A stretch of DNA of 21,269 nucleotides from Conidiobolus incongruus B7586. Taxonomy: Eukaryota; Entomophthoromycota; Entomophthoromycetes; Entomophthorales; Conidiobolaceae. Under the pieces are notes generated by a model, which saw only the letters and a program-made list of their open reading frames with translations, was not told where the DNA came from and did not search any database. Location of the stretch: NCBI GenBank assembly GCA_000697335.1, contig JNEM01006207.1:1-21269 (forward strand), in the 5' to 3' direction. Shown here one piece after another: positions 9,437 to 19,269 of this stretch (its first letter is position 1; every line of letters starts with the position of its first letter). Made by a program: the position numbers and the translations under genes.

Positions 9437-9472
9437 GATGGATTATTGGGGTGTAATTTGATCAAAAGCATG

Positions 9473-9480
9473 TTTATATA
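9473..9480 (-). promoter_or_regulatory. TATA box of gene B
   Basis: TATATAAA on the minus strand, ending 37 bases before the annotated ATG. It is followed at once by an ATG (9471-9469) that opens a 12-codon frame ending in a TGA overlapping the gene B ATG. Transcripts starting about 30 bases after the TATA would miss that upstream ATG. Confidence 0.55.
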
Positions 9481-9678
9481 GCAGAACGCGATGAGTTTCA
9501 AAAGGGCAAGAGCGATCCTTCTGAAGTTTTTAGCTAAGCCAAATATAACGCTCTGAAATGTTAAAGAATTTAACCACTATCATAACTCGCTCAAAATCGA
9601 TTTGAAACAAATATTTAGCTATATTAAACTAATGCTCAGGCTTTTCCAGACTATTTTCTTAGTCGTTGCCAGCCTAAC

Positions 9679-9700
9679 ATTCTATCAAAATGGATAGAAT
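9679..9700. repeat. Perfect 8-bp dyad upstream of gene B
   Basis: ATTCTATC and GATAGAAT flank a 6-base loop (AAAATG). It lies 243-264 bp before the ATG of gene B in the slightly less A/T-rich upstream segment and could be an operator-like site. Confidence 0.5.
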
Positions 9701-10447
9701 TAAATGGTTTATACTATATGAGGTTAACTGATTATTTCATTATTAATCAATTATTAATCATCAACCGTTCAAATAGCCCATTTGGATTGTTTTGTATTTA
9801 TTATGGTAAAATCTTTTTATCACTATCTAATTAAAAGAATGATTTAAAAATAAATTAAAGCTTATTGGTCAATTTGGATGCTTATAAATATACAATTTCA
9901 GTACTTGATTAAACATCATAATATACTAAAATTGATTCACTAATCTACATATATTACAATAAAAATCAAGTTATTAATATTCGAATTGTAATTAAATTAT
10001 TTTATACTTTGAAATATTTTATATTGTTAATAGCGAATATAAAAATAAGTTGGAGAGTATATAACAATTTTATTCAATTAATATTGGATTATATTTTATA
10101 TTTACAAAATCATAAATTTATTACCATTAATATATTATTTTTCATGAAGAATAATTCTATGAAATAATAATAATCTAAAAGAATTTAATATCCATTTTGA
10201 TCAATATAGTTATATTATCAATTTTCGCCACATACTAATTGTATTTGAATTATCTCAGTAATACTAAAAAGTACATTCGAAAACTATTATTCTTTATAAA
10301 TACAAATGCTGTTATAGATTATTATGAATAGATATAGGTTACTAGAATTTCAATATTATCAGAAACTCTATCAACAATATAATTCAATGAATTAAAATGA
10401 ATATTTAAAGTGTAATTTATTTTTTAAATGATTTATCTATACAATTA

Positions 10448-10467
10448 ATATATATATATATATATAT
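10448..10467. repeat. AT dinucleotide microsatellite
   Basis: Ten AT units without interruption in the spacer beyond gene B. Confidence 0.9.
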
Positions 10468-11255
10468 GATAAATATTATTAAGATATAACCTAATTAATT
10501 CTAAATGATATATTTTTGATACTGATTAATAATCAAGATTTATTATATATTAAATACTAAATAAGAATTAATATTTAGATATTGGTTATAAAGTAATAGA
10601 ATCATCTTTTTTATATATTTTATATATTCAAAAGAATTATATTTTCAATTAAATTATCTAAAATATTTTAGTTATATTTTATTAAATTATGTTATACTAT
10701 AATTTCATAAGTATAAAGTTCATTTTATCCATACTTAATTTAATATAATCATTAAAAATCAAATAATAGTCTTATTTAAATCTTAATTAAAATCAATGAA
10801 ATTAATCTCAATTACATATTTATTTCAAGTATCTAAATAATTGAAAATTATTATTTATAATTAATATTCTATTTTTGATATAAAATTAATATTTATATAA
10901 TTTTCATCTAATTAATTAATAAAAGGAAATAACTAAAAATTATTCTAATATTAAATATAATATGTATATTTTATTAATTTAACAAAAATCTATGAAGGAA
11001 TAATTTAATCAAATACAATAACAATATCATGCTACATATATTAAGTTTTTATACTAATATAATTGAAAAATTTAATTAAATCATATAAATCATAATATTT
11101 TGATAAATAGTCATTTAAATTTTATAAATATTTTATAATATTAAAAAATAAATTTTTTTTATAAATAAAATTAATAATAAAAATTAAATTATTTCATAAT
11201 TTAATAATAATAAATGTTAAAAGTTATATTAAATTTAAATAACTTTTATTAATTG

Positions 11256-11275
11256 ATATATATATATATATATAT
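11256..11275. repeat. AT dinucleotide microsatellite
   Basis: Ten AT units without interruption, about 180 bases beyond the SRP68 stop codon. Confidence 0.9.
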
Positions 11276-11451
11276 CAGACAAAAATTAATTAATTTATTA
11301 TATAATATAATTTATAATAATTACATTAACTTTTTGGAATGTATTAATAGTATTAATCTTAAAAATATTAAAATTTATAATTAATTATAAAGAATTAATA
11401 TGGTAATAATTTAATTAAAATATAATTTTAATAATTGAAATTTAATTACGA

Positions 11452-13580
11452 TTAAAAGAATTTTTTGAAAAATCCTCCTAATCCACTTGAAGATTGAGCA
11501 TTATTCACTCTATTATTAAGTCGATCTTCTAATGAGAATTCTGAAGAATCGGTATACTGGTAGGCAACATCAAATAAAGTGGGTTTAGCAGGGATAGGTT
11601 TACAAGAGGGAGGTAAACGAACCAATGGAGGCTGAATTCGAGTTTGGGAATTTTCACCACTGGAGATTAATTGATACTGTGGTAACTGATGTAAATTTTC
11701 AATTGTAGAAGCCTAAATTATACATTTAGTATATAATGATGGATAAATCATCAATGATGAATGCTATTGACTAACCTTAATAGAAGCTCTTAATGAGAGA
11801 TTCTCAAGATCTTCTAAAATTTTTCCTTCATCTTTACTTTGTAACAAAGAGTAGTTGGCCAAAATTTGAAGTAACTCAAACTGAGTGGATTTTTGCAATT
11901 GTTCTACACCATTCATATTGATTATATAATCTAAAGGGCTATCAATCGAAATGCCATAAGATTGCAAAGAGGATAATGTAGATTTAACGTTTTCCAAAAT
12001 TGTCTCCACTTCCTTGAAGATGTTATAGGCCAAAGATAATTTTCCTTCAAATTTCTTGATGTATCCATGTCCATAGAAGTATAAAGCACGCAAGTAATCA
12101 GTCTGACCTTGGATCCAAGCTTCCATGTTTGAATCTTGCTGATACTCACTCAAATTAGAGATATTATCCAATTGGTTTTTAACTAATTTGATAGTGGACA
12201 AGAATTTTTGATAGTCACCATTATATGAAAATTTAGCAGATTGCTCCTGACTCTCGCTCTCTAAAAGGATGTGGTTGGTCAAGAGCAAGACGTTGGCCTG
12301 GCTAATAAATAAACGACTTTGAACCATGTCGAAGAGCTGGCGGAATTCTCTAGGAACTTGTGTGCTTCCAGTGATGTTAGTGTAACCACTTTGCTGAAAT
12401 GAAGTAATATTTGATTGTGCAAGCTGACTGGCAGTAGCAAGCTGGGATACTAATTTTTGAGCCTTAGAAAGATCCTTAGGACGGTGGCTAAACTCAGCTT
12501 GAATAAAGTTCAAAATCTTACACAAGGCAAAGTTAGAAACGAATAGAGTATTTCCCCACCAGCTGAAAGTTTGATTTAATCCACTTTCATTTGATTCAAC
12601 AAGAGTATCAATAGTCTAAACAATCAAATATTAATTAATATTAGTAAGCGATGAAATTAAAATATTTACTTTAGCTTGCTGATCAAGTTCTTGAATTTGG
12701 TCAAACGCTTGATTATGATCAGTTTCAAATTTACAAATTTCCCTCTCTTCTTCGTCTTCAAAACCTTGTTCAATTCTATAAGAGCAGAATCTGATATTGG
12801 GATCAATTTCTTTTAACATTGCACGATAAACTTCAGTTTGAGTAGAAGTAGCAGGGTCTTTAGGAATTAAATTGATATAAGTATCATGAGCATTTTGAAG
12901 TTGTTTTAGAGCGCTTTCCCAGCATTGGCGTTCGAAGAGATGAAGTCCTAAAGAGGTTAACCAATAGGCCTTAATAGAGTATTAGTAATAGAAAATTGAG
13001 ATAGATATAATTGAATTTACCTTGGCCTCTTCAAAGCATTGTTTGTTAATCAATTTGTTTTGTAAAGCTAAAAAACTATATTTTCCCAAAAGAGAAGCAT
13101 ATTTAGTTGTTTTCTTTAATTTTCCAAACATGTGATATCTTTTTCTGATATCAAAATCAGTTAATGCTTTGATTTCCATACTATAAGCCCAAGTTCTTTC
13201 ACATTCAAATAAAATTAAATGTAAAAATCTAATAGTAAACGTTAATAATCTGAGTAAAATAATAAATTAAAATTACGTTACTTGTAATCTTGTAACATAA
13301 GGTTAGGTTGATTAGCGAATAAATAGAAAATATTAGATAATTGGTCATCTTTTTGTTGAAGACTGCGAATTTTCAATTGTTTTCTCAAATTTCTCACTTT
13401 GTTAGTACAAAAAACTCTATAATATAAATTGTTAATATTGAATAGAAATATTGGAATAAATAAGTACCTATAGCGTTTAAAATCTTGATTAATAACACCA
13501 TTACTTTGTCTCGATTGATAGATTAAACTGGAGATATTAAGCTGGGATTTTGGAAATGGAGTTAAATTGATCTCATCCAT
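11452..13580 (-). CDS. SRP68: Signal recognition particle subunit SRP68
   Basis: SRP68 pairs with SRP72 on the SRP RNA in the cytosolic particle that brings ribosomes making secretory proteins to the ER. I assemble six exons on the minus strand: 13580-13468, 13416-13282, 13228-13021, 12969-12670, 12615-11776 and 11712-11452, giving 618 residues (human 627). Introns are 51, 53, 51, 54 and 63 nt. The N-terminal RNA-binding domain shows the family signature FKRYRVFC..KVRNLRKQL (34-52), then LHLILFECERTWAYSM (85-100) and EIDPNIRFCSYRI (206-218). Residues 253-532 form the helical middle, apparently all alpha and rich in Leu and Gln. The C-terminus has CKPIPAKPTLFDVAYQY (569-585), LEDRL and a final GLGGFFKKFF, matching the human end that binds SRP72. 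The acceptor of intron 2 is ambiguous (13229 preferred, 13250 also in frame). It reads as a single-copy housekeeping gene, with no sign of damage. Confidence 0.94.
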
Positions 13581-16572
13581 ATTTTATATTAAAAGTATTC
13601 AAGCTAATATTTATTAATATTATTTTTGGATTATTTGAGTGATTTGATTATTTCACTTATGTCATTCCATTTAGTTAAATAAATAAAAATAATTTTATGG
13701 GTTTAAAAATTAAAGGTTTAATTAGAATTGAAAATTGATTTTAATCTCAAATGAATAATTAGATTTTTAAAAATGTCAGTTTCCAAGTTTGTTAATTAAA
13801 ATTTTAAACAATATTCAATAGTTATTTTAATGATTCTTTAATTATATTAATGAAAGGAGTATTCACAAAAATATAATCTTAAATGTATGATTTGTATGTT
13901 AACAATGTAATTATTTTAATTGATAATTTTATAATTCCATTAATTATTATATTAAAATTATTGAGAATATAGTCTAGTAAGTCTATAACGTAAAAAGTAT
14001 ACCAATGAATCAATCATTAAAATCATTGTGATATAATGAATATTACAATTTTCATAATTCTATTTTATACATTTTTCTATTGTATTAAAATGATAAATAT
14101 TTTAGTGTGAATTGAGTGAAGTGAAATTTGTTGGTAACATTAAAAATTGGATATTTAATGCAAAATTAAATTGAATTGATTTAAATTTTGTTGAATATTA
14201 TATATTGAAATTCAGTTCAATTCATAGAATATATATAATATAACACCCATATATTAACCAACATCCTCTTAAATAAAATTTTTATTTTCTAATGTTAATA
14301 AGTATAAAAAACATTATCCTTTCAAAGTGAAATTATATATCTAGTATATTTTGATAGAAAAAAATATAAAAGTAAATCTGTTTACAATTGAAAGATTGAA
14401 GTTTATTGAGTGAAAATTAGGTCTATTTTTAGGTCAGTTTTACTGTAAAATAAAAATCAATAAACTATTATTAATAAATTAAAATTTAATATGTAAATTA
14501 ATCAAATAATAATCAAAATTAAAATTTTTTATTAAATAAATTGTAGAAAAATAAATTTAAAAAAAAGTATAATAATATAATATTAAACAAATGGTACTCT
14601 TTGAATAGAACAGCCCATTTTATAATAATGCTTGGAAATTTTTGAAAATATTTAATCAAATTAGTATGATTTTAGGTATAAAAATGAAAAAAATAGACTG
14701 TTCAGGTATATAGAATGATGAGGAAATCAAATTCGACATTATATATCTATGATTCAAGATTTGGGATCTCTTTTAGAAAAATAATTTTACAAATTATATT
14801 AAGACTCTTATTACAGAGGAAAATTAAGCTCGATATTAAATTTCCAAAACATAGCATATTTTAATGTAGATACTAATAATTTATCTTACTTAAACTCAGG
14901 ATAACTTCAAGTCATAAACAATTTCAGTATTCATTGCATATTATTAATGATATAACAAATAAGATGCGAGACTTTGATACAATAATCCATAATATAAGAT
15001 AATATTACTATAATTTGTAAATATTTTTAATTTATTAAAAAGGGATTGTTTTTAATAAATATTATAGTTTTACACAGGTATTAATTAACATCTCCTAAAA
15101 TATTATATCAAAGTTAATGATTTATATTAAAGAATTAATGATAATAATAAGTAAACTGTTAAATAATCACATAACATCGGATAATCAAGTTAATTAAAAA
15201 ATAGCATATTTTTATTATAGATTTATCAAATCTAAGCTTTTTCCTGATCATTAGTCAATTTAATAGATCAAAATCTAGAATTAAGTAGGAATAAACCCAA
15301 TATAAACAATTTTAGCTTCAAAAAATATTACTAATTTAATATACCTTTAAAATAAAATAGAACCAATGTAAAACATCATTTAACTAAATAAATGTATTAA
15401 TTTGATACTTTAAAATCAATGTCCACATCTAAATTCATTTAATAATAGATGTAAAACCAATGTAAGGGTAATAATTAAACTCATATAACTATCCAACTAT
15501 CTACTATTATAAAGGAGGTATATATTTTAATCTATTTTGATTCTAGATCTTCTGTATATTATATTTCATCACTATGATCATTGTTAATCTATTGATAACC
15601 GAGATAATTTTATAATATGTAGTTAAATTAAAATAATCATTAATTATTAATTTTTATACTATTAGTATTATAATATAATTAAATATAAATTAAGATAATT
15701 ATTTATAAATTTTGAAATATTATTTTAATTTAATATAAAAATCTTATTCTTTAATTAATATATTATAAATAAATAATTTATAATTTATTTTAAATATTAA
15801 ATTATATTAATATAATTATAATAAAAATATAATTTGTTAATTTATATTAAATTGTTATGTCAATATTGAATGATATATAAGTATAGTATCTTTTCAAAAA
15901 AACAATACTGTCTCATTCAAAATTCAATTCAGAACATTGAAATCTCATATTCACAATCCTTATTGATTCTTTCTCTCGTGACAATATGAATATATTGATA
16001 TTGAATTTATTGTAATATATTTTCACGTACCATGAATATGGCTATTTTGAATTATATAATCTAAGATTTTTTTTAATTTGATATGTATTAAAAATTATTA
16101 TTAAATCTAAAATTAATTTCTATTTATTAGTGAAACAATATTTATCTTAACCCTAAATTTTGGTTTAAGTTTTTATAATTTAATAAAAAATTATTAATTG
16201 AATTGAGAGAATAATTTTATTTTATTAACATCTGATATTTTTATCCAATCAAAAATATTTTAAAAAAATTATCAAATTATCTTTCTAATTATTATTATTT
16301 TTACTAAAACCACTATTATTTGAAATCAAAGAACTTAATCTATTTAATAAAATACCAATTTTGTTTTATATTCAAATTACAATGAATAGGTATACTATGA
16401 AAATAAATGTAGATTTTTCAATTTTACAAAGGCATTATATAATCAATAACAAAAATTAATGTTGAATTATTTTTATTTGAATTTGATTGATATTAAATAG
16501 AATAAATATAAGAACACAATATCAATATATTATACATATATACTTTTTGAAATTAAACTTTGATATAGTAAG
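13581..16572. other. Spacer between SRP68 and gene C
   Basis: About 3 kb holding the SRP68 promoter side and the 3' flank of gene C. No open frame of convincing composition is present, and I could not pick out a TATA or other core element for SRP68; its transcription start cannot be placed. A CTGTTC/GAACAG inverted pair (14608-14613 and 14698-14703) is far apart and weak. Confidence 0.65.
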
Positions 16573-17286
16573 TTAGTGCGTATTATAAAATGGGGCAGGT
16601 CGTTCAACTGAAGGATCTGAGTTAGGATCGTGATGATCTAACCAATTGCCGTTTCGGCATCTTTCCTGAACATCGAGGGGTGCGTGACTCAAATTGGCTC
16701 CCTCAAATCCCATACGATAGATTGATTCTCTTTCAGTTAACCTCTGACATCTTCTACTAGCGCAGTGGCGCTTATAAATGTCTTGGCGAGAGAAGGATCT
16801 CTTACACGTTGTGCAAGAATATGGTCTAACTCCGCTATGAAGCTGGAGATGTCTTCTCAAGCTATTTTTTCTATTAAAGCTTTTAGGGCATAAAGTACAT
16901 GGGAATGCAAGGGTTGCAGGTGATGAAGGTGATACAGATTGAGGCGAAGCAGGACTTGAAGCAACTGTTGACTGTGTCAGATTTGAAGTTGATTCTGAAG
17001 ATGGCCATGTAATATTAGATTGTGAATTTAAAATAGAGGAATCGGGAATAATTGGGATCGAATGAGCATTCATCATAGGATGTGATATAGCTGATGAATA
17101 ATATAAAGGAATTGCATCAAGCGATACAGTTACATTCTGACCAGAGTGAGGAAGATGAGGAATTAAATGTTGATAATATATATCAGATTGAGGCGCAGCT
17201 GTGAGATGAGGTGAAGATGAGTGAGCAGCAGACATTGGAGCCCATTGAATAGTTGAGAACTGAGCAAAAGTACAAGGATAACTCAT
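16573..17286 (-). CDS. Two-finger zinc-finger transcription factor C
   Basis: A predicted DNA-binding regulator of 237 residues, intronless. The ATG is directly preceded by an in-frame TAA, so the start is firm. Residues 1-128 are rich in Ser, Pro, Thr and His; a Ser/Pro tract (about 109-123) precedes the fingers. Finger 1 is C130-X2-C133-X12-H146-X3-H150. The linker is SGVRPYS, more divergent than in A and B. Finger 2 is C158-X2-C161-X12-H174-X5-C180. Helices are R-K-N-S-L-R-R-H and R-Q-D-I-Y-K-R-H. Unlike A and B it has a longer, mixed-charge tail of about 55 residues with NGNWLDHHDPNSDP near 212-225. It shares H-P-x-M-N in the N-terminal part with gene A (69-73 here, 19-23 there), perhaps by chance. 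The fingers indicate a transcription factor; its targets are unknown. Confidence 0.89.
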   Translation of the reverse strand: MSYPCTFAQFSTIQWAPMSAAHSSSPHLTAAPQSDIYYQHLIPHLPHSGQNVTVSLDAIPLYYSSAISHPMMNAHSIPIIPDSSILNSQSNITWPSSESTSNLTQSTVASSPASPQSVSPSSPATLAFPCTLCPKSFNRKNSLRRHLQLHSGVRPYSCTTCKRSFSRQDIYKRHCASRRCQRLTERESIYRMGFEGANLSHAPLDVQERCRNGNWLDHHDPNSDPSVERPAPFYNTH

Positions 17287-17346
17287 TTAAAAATGTCAGC
17301 AGCAGAAAAGAATGGATTAATTAGTATGATCAAGTTCTTTGACCTC

Positions 17347-17354
17347 TATTTATA
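17347..17354 (-). promoter_or_regulatory. TATA box of gene C
   Basis: TATAAATA on the minus strand, 61-68 bases before the ATG, identical to that of gene A. The expected leader of about 35 bases contains no ATG. An ATTGG lies 16 bases upstream. Confidence 0.68.
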
Positions 17355-17370
17355 CTCTCTTTACATTCAC

Positions 17371-17739
17371 CCAATATTATTAAGTTAAGAGTTTCCAATT
17401 TGGGATAAAGCATTAGCATATTGCTTAATATTCAAACCAAGTATTGAACAAATTCGAATTGAAAATATTGACAAAAGTTTGATTACATTTACTACATTTG
17501 ATTCTCAAATTAAAACCAGACAGGATACCTATTATAGAATAGGCCAATATGAGCAACATAATTTACTTCAATAAGCATTTTCGACTAAGGAAATTCAGGA
17601 GAAAAGGGCCAGGCTGGATGAATTGGCCAGCAGTAAATTTGATCAAATATCAGATTTCAAGGTGTTGACTTTTAAAGAGCCAAATTGAACCAATCAATTT
17701 GTATGTTTCACATAGTCTCAGACATGTTGAACCTATTGG
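17371..17739. promoter_or_regulatory. CCAAT-box cluster upstream of gene C
   Basis: Six CCAAT pentamers in either orientation occur in 369 bp: 17371-17375, 17395-17399, 17544-17548, 17622-17626 (ATTGG), 17690-17694 and 17735-17739 (ATTGG). With C and G this scarce, about one or fewer would be expected. The segment also holds the most G+C-rich non-coding knot of the window (17606-17630). I read it as the proximal regulatory region of gene C. Confidence 0.5.
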
Positions 17740-18453
17740 GTGAAGTTATTTTAGAAGTTGAATTTTTTAGTTTTAGATTTTTCTTAGAGATCTCGGAAAA
17801 TGGTGTTTTAGCAATCGGTCAGGTGATAGGGTAAACTTAGGTAATAAATTTAACTTATGTCCTTATTCGCAATAGTCTCATTAAAATAATTGATATGTGC
17901 ATGATTTGAATTAGACAATTTCAAGTCTAAAATTTTTATCCAGATATAATCATACTAAGCTGTTATAAAATATAAAAGTATGAGATAAAACTTTTGACAG
18001 TCAATTTTGTGTACTTTCTCGAATATTGCATAATGCATGATTTTAATTTCTACTAATGAATTTGATTTGAATATAGTGACTAAATCTGATTGGTTGGAGA
18101 TGTTCATATTAAAATTTGATTAATTTAAAAATTTAGATTTTGTTAAGTGCATTAATTGCAATGATACCCCGTAATCTAAAAAGGAAATCAGCTAAAATTG
18201 AAAATAGTATACAAATTAAAATATATTCAAATTTTAAAAATTAATATTAGTCATATGTAAATATTATCAATATTAATATATTCATTTAAAAAGTTTTTAT
18301 TTTGTTTAAATATAGATTAATACAAATTAAATTCTCAATTGAAATATAAAAATTTTATAAGTTGAAAATTTACTTGATGATAGGATATAACTTCTAAACT
18401 TATTATAATTAAGAAAATAATATAGTATTTGTCTCTTTCTTTACATTTATTCA

Positions 18454-18485
18454 GCGGAGATGGTATTTGATAGAGATTAATGCCC
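18454..18485. repeat. Duplicated 32-bp element, copy 1
   Basis: It begins GCGGAGATGG and matches copy 2 (19084-19115) without gaps at 24 of 32 positions, including GCGGAG, TGG, ATTTGA and TTAATGC. Similarity starts sharply at GCGGAG. Outside coding DNA I found GCGG only in these two copies, so the match is hard to ascribe to base composition. Confidence 0.6.
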
Positions 18486-19083
18486 GACATAATGATTAGA
18501 AGAGATTGAACAAAATCTAGCCTAAATTGAATATATTTGCCAAAATAAATAATTGCAAATTGACATTTATAGATGAATTTGCATGAAAACTAATTAGTTA
18601 ATTTTAATAAAATTCATAAAACAATCGAAATAATTGCAATTTTTAAAGCTTAGAAATATGATCATTACCAAATAATATAGGTAGCAGTGTATTTAAAGTA
18701 AACAATAATATATTAAAATAATTAATTTATTACCATTTATTCACATTAATAATTATTGCAATTGCATGTTATTCCTATATTTAATTAAAGATCCGATGAA
18801 ATGCTTGAAATACATTAATTGATAATAATTTTGTGATTATAATTATACTAGTTTTACTTGTAATTCAGTATTGATAATATATCAACTTATTGGATTAAAT
18901 TTCTAAAAATCATCTTGATAATTAACTCAATACAATATATATCTTCTAGAAAAATTAGATCCTGATAAAGAGTTAAATTATTTTAATATCTTTAAAACAT
19001 AGTATAAATGAAATAGTAAGTTTATATTTTTGATATAAACACTAGACATTTTATGAAATGTCATTTTATTAAACCATAGCAAT

Positions 19084-19115
19084 GCGGAGTTGGGATTTGA
19101 AAATAGTTAATGCTC
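19084..19115. repeat. Duplicated 32-bp element, copy 2
   Basis: It begins GCGGAGTTGG, lies 630 bp beyond copy 1 in the same orientation and 1.8 kb upstream of gene C. The inner 12-mer TTGGGATTTGAA (19090-19101) also occurs at 3604-3615, just beyond the stop codon of gene A. Confidence 0.6.
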
Positions 19116-19189
19116 ATGTTAATTTATTAAAATTATTAGATCTGGTGAATTATCACAAGAAGCCGCTTAGTATCCTTAAGCCCTTAAAA

Positions 19190-19269
19190 GAATAGTATTC
19201 CATTCAACCTTCGTATGCTTATAACATGGTCAATTAAGCAGCTGCAGCTTAATAAGGAATAAAGATTCC
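19190..19269. repeat. Cluster of three dyads
   Basis: Within 80 bp lie GAATA-g-TATTC (19190-19200, perfect), a 21-bp palindrome with one mismatched pair (19233-19253; arms ATTAAGC/GCTTAAT, centre with CAGCTG at 19239-19244) and GGAAT-aaag-ATTCC (19256-19269). The patch is unusually G+C-rich for this spacer. It could be a distal regulatory module of gene C or part of a structured RNA; I cannot tell which. Confidence 0.5.

Larger units (their letters stand above)
9437..11451. other. Spacer between gene B and SRP68
   Basis: About 2 kb. The first 400 bases upstream of gene B are less A/T-rich and hold its TATA box, ATTGG motifs at 9445-9449 and 9864-9868 and the dyad. From about 9900 to 11450 the DNA is almost pure A/T with two AT microsatellites, and I see nothing coding. 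Confidence 0.65.

Noticed and set aside
11931-12149. Second minus-strand frame within SRP68 exon 5
   Set aside because: It overlaps the SRP68 reading frame, which is well supported by homology at both ends.
14608-14703. GAACAG/CTGTTC inverted pair
   Set aside because: Six-base arms 84 bases apart are expected by chance in a window of this length.
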